Positions 15,818-23,879 are shown, numbered from the stretch's first letter. The stretch is DNA of 28,749 bases from Synergistota bacterium (GCA_023450745.1 JAEXGR010000021.1:1-28749), one strand, 5' to 3'. Translations and numbers: made by a program. The notes: generated by a model from the letters alone, not told the origin.

Positions 15818-16840
15818 ATGGCGAACCTTTACACGAAAACCGGCGATAAGGGGACGACGAGCCTGGTGGGCGGCAGCCGCGTCAGCAAGGCGGACGGCAG
15901 AGTCGAATGCTACGGCACGATCGACGAGGCCGGTTCGATGCTCGGGCTCGCCTATTCCCAGAGCGAACTCGATTACGTGAGAGAGACCGTACACGCGATA
16001 CAGAAACGCCTCTTCGCGCTCGGCGCCGAACTTGCGAGCGACGAGAAAGGTTTTGAAAAACTCAAAAACACGATCGGCGAGTCCGACATCAAGTTTTTGG
16101 AGAACGTCGTCGACAAATGCACGGAAACGACCGGCGTGCAGCGCTCTTTCGTCATCCCCGGAGTCAATCCGGCCTCGGCGGCGCTCCACGTGGCCCGCAC
16201 CATCGTCAGGCGCGCCGAGCGCGCGATGACGCGGTGCAACGAGGAGATGCAGCCGGGAAAAAGATTCTTCCGCGAAGAGATATTACGTTACGTGAACCGG
16301 CTTTCAGACGCCGTCTACGCGCTCGCGCGCTATGAGGAGACGGCAGCGGCCGAAAACGAGCTGCGGGCGAAGGTGGAAGCGATGGTAAAAGAAGAGCTGC
16401 TGTTGGCGGAAAGAAACACGGAAGCGCCCTTCACGCTGGAAAACATGAAGCGCATGGCCGCCGCGGCGGAGAAAAAGGCTCAAGAGATGGGAGTCCCCAT
16501 CGTCTTCGCCGCGGTAGATATGGGAGGGCATCCGGTGCTGCTGCACAGGATGGAGGACTCCCTGCTCGCCAGCGTCGATATCGCGCTCAACAAGGCCTAT
16601 ACGGCGGCTTCCCTGAAAATGGCTACCCATGAGCTTGGCGAGATATCGCAGCCGGGTAAGTTCCTTTACGGAGTCCAAAACACGAATCAGAACCGGATAG
16701 TCATCTTCGGCGGAGGGTTTCCATATAAATACGGCGGCCGCATCGTCGGCGCCATCGGGGTGTCCGGCGGCACGGTGGACGAGGATATGGAAATAGCGCT
16801 GAGCGCGATGAATTACAGGACTGGGGGTATTGACCAATGA
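15818..16840 (+). CDS. pduO: Cob(I)alamin adenosyltransferase PduO (two-domain)
   Basis: A 340-residue two-domain PduO. Residues 1-180 are the ATP:cob(I)alamin adenosyltransferase: TKTGDKGTTSLVGG at the N-terminus binds ATP, and VARTIVRRAERAM and RYVNRLSDAVYALARYEE are the other family motifs. Residues about 205-340 are a GlcG/HbpS-like domain, which binds haem in known PduO proteins. It makes adenosylcobalamin for the dehydratase within the compartment. Its stop overlaps the start of pduP (ATGA). Confidence 0.95.
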   Translation: MANLYTKTGDKGTTSLVGGSRVSKADGRVECYGTIDEAGSMLGLAYSQSELDYVRETVHAIQKRLFALGAELASDEKGFEKLKNTIGESDIKFLENVVDKCTETTGVQRSFVIPGVNPASAALHVARTIVRRAERAMTRCNEEMQPGKRFFREEILRYVNRLSDAVYALARYEETAAAENELRAKVEAMVKEELLLAERNTEAPFTLENMKRMAAAAEKKAQEMGVPIVFAAVDMGGHPVLLHRMEDSLLASVDIALNKAYTAASLKMATHELGEISQPGKFLYGVQNTNQNRIVIFGGGFPYKYGGRIVGAIGVSGGTVDEDMEIALSAMNYRTGGIDQ

Positions 16841-18237
16841 ACATAGACGCCGCTCTTCTCGAGGGCATCGTTAAGGGAGTAATGCGGAAGATCGACGAGA
16901 GCGAAAAAAACGCCGTCGACAGCGGCGGGATATTCGCGTGCATGGACGACGCCATCGAAGCGGCCGCGGCCGCGCAGCGGAAATACCTCGACTGTTCGAT
17001 GGCCGACAGAGCCCGCTTTGTTGAGACCATCCGCCGCGTCGTCCTTAACGAAGAAAATCTGCAATTCATGTCCCGTTCCACGGTCGAAGAGACAGGAATG
17101 GGAGACTACGGGCATAAGCTCGTCAAAAACCGTCTCGCGGCGACGAAAACGCCGGGCATCGAAGACCTCACGACCGAGGCCTTAACGGGAGACGACGGCC
17201 TCACAATCGTCGAATACTCGCCCTTCGGCGTCATCGGCGCGATCACCCCGACGACCAACCCGACGGAGACGATCATCTGCAACTCTATCGGAATGCTCGC
17301 CGCGGGCAACACCGTCGTCTTCAGCCCGCACCCGCGGGCCAAAAAGGTCTCCATCTGGCTCGTGCGCGAGCTCAACAGGGCCCTTGCCGAGTCCGGCGCG
17401 CCGGCGAACCTCATCGTCACCGTCTCCGAGCCTTCGATCGAAAACACCAATCTGATGATGGCCCACCCAAAGGTGAGGATGCTCGTCGCCACCGGCGGGC
17501 CGGCGATCGTCAAAACCGTGCTTTCCAGCGGTAAAAAGGCCATCGGCGCGGGCGCGGGCAACCCTCCCGCCGTCGTGGACGAGAGCGCGAACATCGAAAA
17601 GGCTGCTAAAGACATTGTCGACGGCTGCTCGTTCGACAACAACCTGCCCTGCATCGCGGAGAAGGAGGTCATCGTCGTCGATTCTGCGGCGGATTACCTG
17701 ATCTTCAACATGAAGAAAAACGGCGCCTTCGAGGTGAAAGACCCCGCGGTGATCGAGCGCCTCGTCGAACTTGTCACGAAGGATAAAAAGGCTCCGAAGA
17801 CGGAATTCGTCGGCAAGAGCGCGAAATATATTCTTGAAAAAGCCGGCGTCGAAGCTCCCGGCGATACGCGCGTCATCATCATGGAGGCCGAAGAGGACCA
17901 TCCTTTCGTGCAGATCGAGCTGATGATGCCGATTCTGCCGGTCGTGCGCGTCGAGGACGTAAACGCGGCCATCGAAATGGCGGTGCGCGTCGAGCACGGC
18001 AATCGCCACACGGCGCTGATGCACTCGCGCAACGTCGACAGCCTTACAAAGATGGCCAAGCTCATCCAGACGACGATCTTTGTCAAAAACGGTCCCTCGT
18101 ATGCCGGCATCGGTGTCGGCGGCATGGGACACACGACCTTTACGATCGCCGGACCAACGGGGGAGGGGCTTACTTCTGCCAAGACCTTCGCCCGCCGGCG
18201 GAGATGCGTGCTGGTCGGAGGCATGGACATCCGCTAG
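16837..18237 (+). CDS. pduP: CoA-acylating propionaldehyde dehydrogenase PduP
   Basis: A 466-residue aldehyde dehydrogenase of the PduP/EutE class, converting propionaldehyde, CoA and NAD+ to propionyl-CoA and NADH. The catalytic Cys is C272 in SFDNNLPCIAEKEV, and the cofactor-binding ATGGPAIVKT and GAGAGNPPAVVD blocks are in place. The first 18 residues (DAALLEGIVKGVMRKID) are an encapsulation peptide like that proven for PduP, joined through a short linker to the body. The start overlaps the pduO stop by 4 bases. Confidence 0.96.
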   Translation: MNIDAALLEGIVKGVMRKIDESEKNAVDSGGIFACMDDAIEAAAAAQRKYLDCSMADRARFVETIRRVVLNEENLQFMSRSTVEETGMGDYGHKLVKNRLAATKTPGIEDLTTEALTGDDGLTIVEYSPFGVIGAITPTTNPTETIICNSIGMLAAGNTVVFSPHPRAKKVSIWLVRELNRALAESGAPANLIVTVSEPSIENTNLMMAHPKVRMLVATGGPAIVKTVLSSGKKAIGAGAGNPPAVVDESANIEKAAKDIVDGCSFDNNLPCIAEKEVIVVDSAADYLIFNMKKNGAFEVKDPAVIERLVELVTKDKKAPKTEFVGKSAKYILEKAGVEAPGDTRVIIMEAEEDHPFVQIELMMPILPVVRVEDVNAAIEMAVRVEHGNRHTALMHSRNVDSLTKMAKLIQTTIFVKNGPSYAGIGVGGMGHTTFTIAGPTGEGLTSAKTFARRRRCVLVGGMDIR

Positions 18238-18250
18238 GATGTGGCCGGCC

Positions 18251-19588
18251 ATGAACGATAAACTGATCAGTTCAGTTTTAGAGGCGGGGATAGTGGGAGC
18301 CGGCGGCGCCGGCTTCCCGACCCACGTCAAACTGGGGGCGCGGGCGCGGACCGTCATCATCAACGGCGCGGAGTGCGAGCCGCTGCTTCGGGTGGACCAG
18401 CAGCTTATGGAGAAAGAGGCGGCGAACCTTCTTGCGGCGCTTGATCTCATCGTCGAAAGCGTGGGAGCGGAGCGCGGCGTCATCGCGCTGAAGGAACACT
18501 ATCACGGGGCGGCTGAAAGCCTTTCCCGCGAGCTTCCGCGGCACCCGAAACTGTCGCTCCGCCTTCTGGGAAGCTTCTATCCCGCGGGAGACGAACAGGT
18601 GATCGTCTACGAAGTGACGGGAAAGATCGTCCCCGAGGGCGGCATCCCCCTTAACGTCGGCGTCATCGTCGTCAATGTCGAAACGGCGCTCAACATCCTC
18701 GCAGCCTGTAAAAACGGCACGCCGGTTACGGACAAGTACCTGACGGTCACCGGCGCGGTACGCAGTCCGAAGAGCGTGAGAGTGCCGCTGGGCATCACCG
18801 TTAAAGAGGCGATTGAACTTGCGGGCGGCGCCGCCGTCTCCGACTATGCGGTCGTAAACGGCGGCCCGATGATGGGCATGACCGTTTCGCCGGAGAGTCT
18901 GGTGACGAAGACGACTAAGGGGCTGATCGTCCTGCCCGCGGGGCACTGTCTTCTGACGAGCCTGAAAAAGCCGCTGGAAAGAAGCGTCCGCGACGCGGCG
19001 ATCGCCTGCATGCAGTGTTCGCTCTGCACCGAGGTCTGCCCGCGCCACCTTCTCGGCCATCGGATCGAGCCGCACAAAATGATGCGCATCGCGGCCTACG
19101 GCAGCCTCTGCGACCAAAAACAGAGCCCGATGAACGCCTATCTCTGCTGCGGCTGCCGCCTCTGCGAATATGCCTGCGTGATGGAGCTCCAGCCGTGGAA
19201 GTTCAACGCTTCCATAAAAAACCTCCTCATGCGGAACGGCGTGAAAAACAACCTGCGCGCGGAGCCTGAACGATGCGACAGTTTCCGGGATTACAAGCGC
19301 TATCCCACGGGCAAACTTATACGCCAATTGGGCCTCTCGCAGTACGACAGGCCGGCGCCGATGGAGTATAATGAATACAGCTTCACTACGGTCACTCTGC
19401 CGCTCCGGCAGGGCGCGGGCGCTCCCTCCGAGCCGGTGGTACAGGTAAACGACCAGGTAAATCGCGGCGACCTCATTGCGCGGGCGCCGCAGGGAAAACT
19501 TGGCTCCAATCTTCATGCTTCTATAACCGGAACGGTCAAGGCCGTTACGGAAAATGTTGTAGTGATCCATCAAAGGAATCAACAATAA
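18251..19588 (+). CDS. pduS: PduS iron-sulfur flavoprotein (cobalamin reductase / RnfC-like)
   Basis: A 445-residue PduS. ATG 18251 is preferred; an in-frame ATG at 18239 would add four residues. The N-terminal part shows the RnfC/Nuo51-like flavin and NADH-binding block GIVGAGGAGFPTHVKL and INGAECEPLL, then a SLBB-like ligand region. Two 4Fe-4S motifs are complete: C253, C256, C259, C263 and C299, C302, C305, C309. The C-terminal 100 residues include a lipoyl-like domain, as in RnfC. PduS reduces cobalamin for PduO and may exchange electrons with PduT in the shell. Confidence 0.94.
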   Translation: MNDKLISSVLEAGIVGAGGAGFPTHVKLGARARTVIINGAECEPLLRVDQQLMEKEAANLLAALDLIVESVGAERGVIALKEHYHGAAESLSRELPRHPKLSLRLLGSFYPAGDEQVIVYEVTGKIVPEGGIPLNVGVIVVNVETALNILAACKNGTPVTDKYLTVTGAVRSPKSVRVPLGITVKEAIELAGGAAVSDYAVVNGGPMMGMTVSPESLVTKTTKGLIVLPAGHCLLTSLKKPLERSVRDAAIACMQCSLCTEVCPRHLLGHRIEPHKMMRIAAYGSLCDQKQSPMNAYLCCGCRLCEYACVMELQPWKFNASIKNLLMRNGVKNNLRAEPERCDSFRDYKRYPTGKLIRQLGLSQYDRPAPMEYNEYSFTTVTLPLRQGAGAPSEPVVQVNDQVNRGDLIARAPQGKLGSNLHASITGTVKAVTENVVVIHQRNQQ

Positions 19589-19615
19589 TCACAATATAGA
19601 GGAGGCAATAATATT

Positions 19616-20515
19616 ATGGATATGTTTGCTTTAGTAGCGGCTTTTGGCGGTGGAGCTTTCGGCGCGTTGCTCGGCGCGCTTCCTGCGTTCATAATGACGG
19701 GGTGTTTCGCCTTGGCCGGGGCCTTGGTGGCGGCCGGCGGCGGCGCGGACATCGGCGTCGGATTCATGGCGTTTGGTTCATTCATGGGGCCGCACGTGGC
19801 ATTTGCCGGCGGCGTGGCGGCGGCGGCATACGCGGGCAGTAAAGGCAAACTCAAGGCCGGCAACGACATCGTGACGTCGCTCAACGGACTTGGCGAAGCA
19901 GACGTGATCTGTGTGGGCGGCCTCTTTGGCGTCATTGGTTTCGTTATCTGCAGTCTCCTGATGAAGACCCCCCTCGGACCGCTTACGGACGCGGTCGCGA
20001 TGACCGTCGCGATCTCCGGCTGCATCGCGCGCCTCACTTTTGGCAAAACGGGGCTGACGGGAAAATATACCGGCAAAGAGCCCCGCGTATGGGTAACGGG
20101 CGGCAAAGGCTTCACCTATAACGTGATGCTCGGCGCGGTGGTCGGCATCGCGGTAAGCTTCGTAGCGGCCTCGATGATGCAGGCCGGCGTGCCCGCCGCG
20201 GCGCTGGGCGTCTATCCCGTCATCTGCTTCGGTTTCTCGGCGATCTCGCTTATCTTCGCGCAGACCGGTTTTGCGATCCCCGCGACGCACCATATCACCC
20301 TTCCCTCCGGGCTCGGCGCGTTGGCGGGAATGGCGGCCTGGGGGCCCAGCGGCGCTGCCTTAGGCGTGGTTATCGGCATCCTCGCCAGCCTTCTCGGAGA
20401 CTTTGCGGCGAACGCCTTCAACAGCCATAATGACTCGCACATCGACCCGCCGGCGGTGACGATCTTTACACTGACGATACTTGTGAATCTCATCAGGCTT
20501 GTGATAATCAAGTAG
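19616..20515 (+). CDS. Uncharacterised multi-pass membrane protein in the diol operon
   Basis: A 299-residue, very hydrophobic, glycine-rich protein with about eight or nine predicted membrane segments (roughly 5-40, 48-72, 97-115, 123-142, 163-185, 195-215, 225-265, 280-299). I do not recognise a named family. A His-containing stretch occurs in each half: H60 before a glycine-rich helix, and H225-H226 followed by LPSGLGALAG, a hint of internal duplication. A polar loop near residues 265-278 is rich in His, Asn and Asp (SHNDSHIDPP). A strong GAGGAGG precedes the ATG. Its place between pduS and pduT and the absence of pduF suggest a substrate or ion transporter, or a membrane partner for the PduS redox chain; both are inference. 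Confidence 0.55.
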   Translation: MDMFALVAAFGGGAFGALLGALPAFIMTGCFALAGALVAAGGGADIGVGFMAFGSFMGPHVAFAGGVAAAAYAGSKGKLKAGNDIVTSLNGLGEADVICVGGLFGVIGFVICSLLMKTPLGPLTDAVAMTVAISGCIARLTFGKTGLTGKYTGKEPRVWVTGGKGFTYNVMLGAVVGIAVSFVAASMMQAGVPAAALGVYPVICFGFSAISLIFAQTGFAIPATHHITLPSGLGALAGMAAWGPSGAALGVVIGILASLLGDFAANAFNSHNDSHIDPPAVTIFTLTILVNLIRLVIIK

Positions 20516-20543
20516 TGAAAGATTAAGCCAAGAGGGTCTTTAA

Positions 20544-21101
20544 ATGGTAAATTCAATTGGGTTACTGGAGGTAAAGAGCATTCCCATAGGCATGCTGGCC
20601 ACCGACGAGATGCTCAAGGCCGCCGACGTCAAGGCGCTTATCTCTGCCCCGATATGCCCCGGAAAGTATATGATCGCCGTCTACGGAAATGTCGGCGCCG
20701 TAAAAAGTTCAATGGAGACCGGCGTCCAAATAGCGGATTCGTCCATCGTTTCAAGCTATATAATAAACAATGTGCATGAGTCCATCCCGGCGGCGATCAC
20801 CGGGACCTCCGAGGTAGAAAAGATCCTCTCCGTCGGAGTGATTGAAACGATATCCGCTCTCACGGCCGTCATGGCCGGAGATATAGCGGCAAAAGCCTCG
20901 AACGTCAGGCTCATGGAGATACGGATAGCGAGAGGTCTGGGAGGCAAGGGGTTCCTTATCTTTACGGGCGAGCTCTCCGCGGTGAGGTCGGCGATGAATT
21001 CATGCCTGAACCAACTGCGGGAGAGCGGCGAGGTCACGAGCAGCTGCGTTATTTCGTCACCGCATCCGGGATTTGTGGAGAAGCTGCTCTCAAATTGCTG
21101 A
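20544..21101 (+). CDS. pduT: BMC-T shell protein PduT (Fe-S pore)
   Basis: A 185-residue tandem-BMC shell protein. Domain 1 opens with IGLLEVKSIPIGMLATDEML and domain 2 (from about residue 96) with VGVIETISALTAVMAGDIAA. C38 in the loop PICPGKY is at the place of the pore cysteine that holds a 4Fe-4S cluster at the trimer centre in known PduT. It therefore probably lets electrons pass through the shell, with PduS as a partner inside. It is separated from pduS by the membrane protein gene. Its own stop is followed after 14 bases by the Cys-repeat gene. Confidence 0.94.
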   Translation: MVNSIGLLEVKSIPIGMLATDEMLKAADVKALISAPICPGKYMIAVYGNVGAVKSSMETGVQIADSSIVSSYIINNVHESIPAAITGTSEVEKILSVGVIETISALTAVMAGDIAAKASNVRLMEIRIARGLGGKGFLIFTGELSAVRSAMNSCLNQLRESGEVTSSCVISSPHPGFVEKLLSNC

Positions 21102-21115
21102 AAGGAGGCATGAAA

Positions 21116-21595
21116 ATGGCCCAGGATTGTCCGCAGTGTCATTACAACCCTTCACCCAAAAAGAAGGAAGAAGAGAAAGAAGAATGCCCGCAGTGCTTCT
21201 ACGAGCCGAACGCGGAAGATAAGAAAATGGAAGAGGACGCCGACTGCGCCCAGTGCTATTACGAGACGAAGCCGGAGAAGGAGCCTGAGGAATGCCCCCA
21301 GTGCTTCTACGATGTGGCGGCCATCAAAGAACAGGAAGCCGCGGCGGAAACGGCGGAGGAAAAAAACGGCAAGGTGATCATCTATACGATGCCGGAGTGC
21401 GGCTTTTGCCGCATGGTCATGGACTTTCTCAATTCGCGTGGGATAGCGTTTGAAGAGGTCAGCATCCCCTCGAGCAAAGAGGCTCAGCACTTTATGGAGT
21501 CGCATGGCTACATCAGCGCGCCGGTCACCGTCATCGGCGACAAGCAGATAATGGGAGCCGAGATATCCGAGATCAAGAAGGCGCTGGGACTCTAA
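21116..21595 (+). CDS. Fusion of four CxxCxY knuckles with a glutaredoxin
   Basis: A 159-residue protein. ATG 21116 is chosen because GGAGG at 21104-21108 lies 7 bases upstream; the ATG at 21110 is too close. Residues 1-66 contain four copies of a C-x-Q-C-x-Y motif (C5-C8, C24-C27, C44-C47, C60-C63), separated by 12-16 residues of Glu/Lys-rich linker. Each resembles one knuckle of rubredoxin (CxxCGY). Two pairs could hold two Fe or Zn atoms. After an Ala/Glu linker, residues 85-159 are a complete glutaredoxin domain with a CGFC site (C95, C98) and a cis-Pro at P136 in SAPVTVIG. The domain architecture is new to me. Its place between pduT and pduU suggests a redox or metal-delivery role for the shell or PduS; this is inference. 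Confidence 0.85.
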   Translation: MAQDCPQCHYNPSPKKKEEEKEECPQCFYEPNAEDKKMEEDADCAQCYYETKPEKEPEECPQCFYDVAAIKEQEAAAETAEEKNGKVIIYTMPECGFCRMVMDFLNSRGIAFEEVSIPSSKEAQHFMESHGYISAPVTVIGDKQIMGAEISEIKKALGL

Positions 21596-21614
21596 GAGAA
21601 ACGGAGTGTGGAAG

Positions 21615-21995
21615 ATGGATCTGAGCGATTTTGGCAAAATAGAATCAGGCAAACTGCGTCTCGTTCAGGAGATGGTGCCGGGCAAGCAGGTGACGCTGGC
21701 CCATATCATCGCCAGTCCGGACGAGATCATCTACAAAAAACTGGGGCTTAACCCGGATCTTGACTACAAGCAGTCGGCCATTGCCATATTGAGCATGACC
21801 CCATCGGAAATTTCTGTTATTGCAGGCGACATCGCCATCAAGACCTCCGCGATCGAAATCGGTTTCATCGACCGTTTCAGCGGGACCTGCATATTTACGG
21901 GAAGGATATCGAATGTGCAGTCGGCAGTGAACAGCATCTTGACGTACCTTAAGAACAAGTTGGGTTTCACGATCTGCGAAATAACGCGCACATGA
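21615..21995 (+). CDS. pduU: BMC-H shell protein PduU (permuted)
   Basis: A 126-residue PduU/EutS-type shell protein. ATG 21615 is used, with GGAG 8 bases upstream; a GTG at 21606 in the same frame overlaps that site. The N-terminal segment up to residue 30 (LRLVQEMVPGKQVTLAHIIA) is the extra beta-barrel and permuted start of PduU, and the later body SAIAILSMTPSEISVIAGDIAIKTS and GRISNVQSAVNSILTYL is the BMC domain. It is a minor facet protein. Its stop overlaps the pduV start (ATGA). Confidence 0.92.
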   Translation: MDLSDFGKIESGKLRLVQEMVPGKQVTLAHIIASPDEIIYKKLGLNPDLDYKQSAIAILSMTPSEISVIAGDIAIKTSAIEIGFIDRFSGTCIFTGRISNVQSAVNSILTYLKNKLGFTICEITRT

Positions 21996-22501
21996 AAAAA
22001 CTGATATTGATGGGGCGCAGCGAGTGCGGCAAAACGACTCTGATACAGGCGCTCCGGGGCAACGTGATCGAGTATCATAAAACGCAGTATATCAACCACT
22101 ACGACGTCATCATCGACACTCCGGGCGAGTACGCCGAGAACAGCACCCTGTCCAAGGCGCTCGCCCTCTACACCTATGAGGCCGACGTGGTGGGACTGCT
22201 GCTGAGCGCCACTGAAGAATATTCCCTCTACCCGCCCTGTGTGACCGCCTGCTGCAATCGCCCCGTTATCGGGATCGTGACGCAGATCGACCATCGGGGG
22301 GCCAATGTCGTCAGGGCCCACAACTGGCTCGACCTGGCGGGCTGCAGTCCGATCTATCACGTCAGCTCGTACACGGGCGAGGGAATCTGGCAGATACTCA
22401 ACTACCTCAAGGAACCTGGCGATAAACTTCCGTGGGAGACCGAAGCGGAGGCCGAAAGGCCGAGAGAGGTAATTTCCGATAAATACGGAGATATGAGATA
22501 A
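21992..22501 (+). CDS. pduV: PduV/EutP family small GTPase
   Basis: A 169-residue P-loop protein. G8-x4-GKT at residues 8-15 (GRSECGKT) is the Walker A, the phrase DTPGEYAEN carries the G3 motif, and TQID is in the place of the usual NKxD. The length and placement next to pduU fit PduV, which in Salmonella is thought to associate with the shell and cell structure. A nucleotide-binding role is clear; the cellular role is not. It overlaps pduU by 4 bases. Confidence 0.9.
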   Translation: MKKLILMGRSECGKTTLIQALRGNVIEYHKTQYINHYDVIIDTPGEYAENSTLSKALALYTYEADVVGLLLSATEEYSLYPPCVTACCNRPVIGIVTQIDHRGANVVRAHNWLDLAGCSPIYHVSSYTGEGIWQILNYLKEPGDKLPWETEAEAERPREVISDKYGDMR

Positions 22502-22527
22502 AGGATAAAAAAGGAGAGACGCAAAAG

Positions 22528-23682
22528 ATGGCAAACCGGATGATCTGGAACGGAACAGCGTATTTCGGAGCGGGTGCGATCAAAAGCATACCCGAAGAGG
22601 TCGCGCGCCGCGGATTCAAAAAGGCGCTTATCGTCACCGATAAAGACCTGATCAAGTTCGGCGTGGCGAAAAAAGTATTTGACGTTCTCGAAGAGGCGGG
22701 ACTTCCTTACGAGGTCTTCGACAGCCTCAAGCAAAACCCGACGATTAAGAATGTGCAGGACTGCGTGGCGGCCTTCAAGGCGGCCGGCGCGGATTATATG
22801 ATCGCCATCGGCGGCGGCTCCTCGATGGACACCGCGAAGGGGACCGGCATCATCGTCAACAACCCCGAATATGCCGACGTCCGTTCACTGGAGGGCGTCG
22901 CGCCGACGAAACGCCCCGCCGTGCCGACCTTCGCCGTGCCGACGACGGCGGGAACCGCCGCGGAGACGACGATCAACTACGTCATCACCGACGAAGAGAA
23001 GCGGCGTAAGTTTGTTTGTGTGGACCCGCACGACATCCCGCAGATCGCGGTCGTCGATTCCGACATGATGAGCTCGATGCCGAAAGGCCTTGCCGCCGCG
23101 ACCGGCATGGACGCCCTCACGCACGCGATAGAGGGATACATCACTCCCGGCGCCTGGGAGCTTTCGGACATGTTCAGCCTTAAATCGATCCAGCTCATCG
23201 CCGACAACCTCCGCGCCGCCGTCAACGACGGCTGCCAGCAGGCCCGTGAGAACATGGCGCTCGGGCAGTACGTGACGGGCATGGCCTACTCCAATGTCGG
23301 CCTTGGCCTCGTCCACGGCATGGCCCATCCGCTCGGAGCCTTTTACGACATGCCGCACGGCGTGGCGAACGCCCTGCTGCTGCCCTACATCATGGAATAC
23401 AACGCTGACTACACCGGCGAGAAATACCGTGAAATAGCGAGAGTCTTTGGCGTCAAGGGCGTCGATCAAATGAGCCCCGCCGAGTACCGTAAAGCGGCCG
23501 TCGACGCGGTGCGTCAGCTTGCGCTGGATGTCAGCATCCCGCAGAAGCTGTCCATGCTCAACGTAAAAGAGGAAGATCTGGAGGCGCTTACGGAATCCGC
23601 CTTCGCCGACGTCTGCACCCCCGGCAACCCGCGCAAAGCGACAAAAGAAGACATCCTAGCCCTCTATAAGCTGGCATTTTAA
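22528..23682 (+). CDS. fucO: Lactaldehyde reductase / 1,2-propanediol oxidoreductase FucO
   Basis: A 384-residue iron-type alcohol dehydrogenase. Long stretches match FucO as I know it: the opening MANRMIWNGTAYFG, NPEYADVRSLEG, the phrase FVCVDPHDIPQ, GLVHGMAHPLGAFY and the ending CTPGNPRKATKEDI. Metal ligands are D195, H199, H263 and H277. FucO interconverts lactaldehyde and 1,2-propanediol with NAD(H). In this operon it may make propanediol from lactaldehyde released by fucose or rhamnose breakdown, or may act as the propanol dehydrogenase, since the other dehydrogenase (2376-3512) is outside the main operon. No encapsulation peptide is seen. AAAGGAGAG lies 6-7 bases before the ATG. It is the last gene before a terminator. 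Confidence 0.9.
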   Translation: MANRMIWNGTAYFGAGAIKSIPEEVARRGFKKALIVTDKDLIKFGVAKKVFDVLEEAGLPYEVFDSLKQNPTIKNVQDCVAAFKAAGADYMIAIGGGSSMDTAKGTGIIVNNPEYADVRSLEGVAPTKRPAVPTFAVPTTAGTAAETTINYVITDEEKRRKFVCVDPHDIPQIAVVDSDMMSSMPKGLAAATGMDALTHAIEGYITPGAWELSDMFSLKSIQLIADNLRAAVNDGCQQARENMALGQYVTGMAYSNVGLGLVHGMAHPLGAFYDMPHGVANALLLPYIMEYNADYTGEKYREIARVFGVKGVDQMSPAEYRKAAVDAVRQLALDVSIPQKLSMLNVKEEDLEALTESAFADVCTPGNPRKATKEDILALYKLAF

Positions 23683-23727
23683 CGGGCCGGCCATCGCGGG
23701 GAGTGGGATAAAGCATTTAGACGGCAA

Positions 23728-23770
23728 TAAAAAATAGAGGGCGCGCGATAGACGCGGCCTCTATTTTTTA
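23728..23770 (+). terminator. Rho-independent terminator of the compartment operon
   Basis: TAAAAAATAGAGG at 23728-23740 pairs perfectly with CCTCTATTTTTTA at 23758-23770. Between them a further CGCG/CGCG stem is possible. The T run works on the + strand and the mirror A run would serve the other strand. Confidence 0.88.
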
Positions 23771-23850
23771 TAACGTCCGCCTAGAGCCGCTCCTTTTAAC
23801 AAGGTTATTGCTGAACATTTAGATTTTGTAAAAATAATCATTTTAAGTTA

Positions 23851-23879
23851 TTGACAAATTGTCGTAAAGATGATAAATT
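23851..23879 (+). promoter_or_regulatory. Sigma-70 promoter of the peroxiredoxin gene
   Basis: TTGACA (23851-23856) and TAAATT (23874-23879) are 17 bases apart, with TG just upstream of the -10 as in extended promoters. The start codon lies about 55 bases further. An AT-rich partial palindrome (AAAATAATCATTTT at 23830-23843) directly upstream is a weak candidate for a PerR-like operator. Confidence 0.65.

Noticed and set aside
17182..18483. A 433-codon open frame on the minus strand opposite pduP and pduS
   Set aside because: It crosses the junction of two recognised genes on the other strand and shows no domain.
22528..23682. Naming the last gene pduQ from position alone
   Set aside because: The sequence carries long FucO-specific stretches; the PduQ-like candidate is the gene at 2376.
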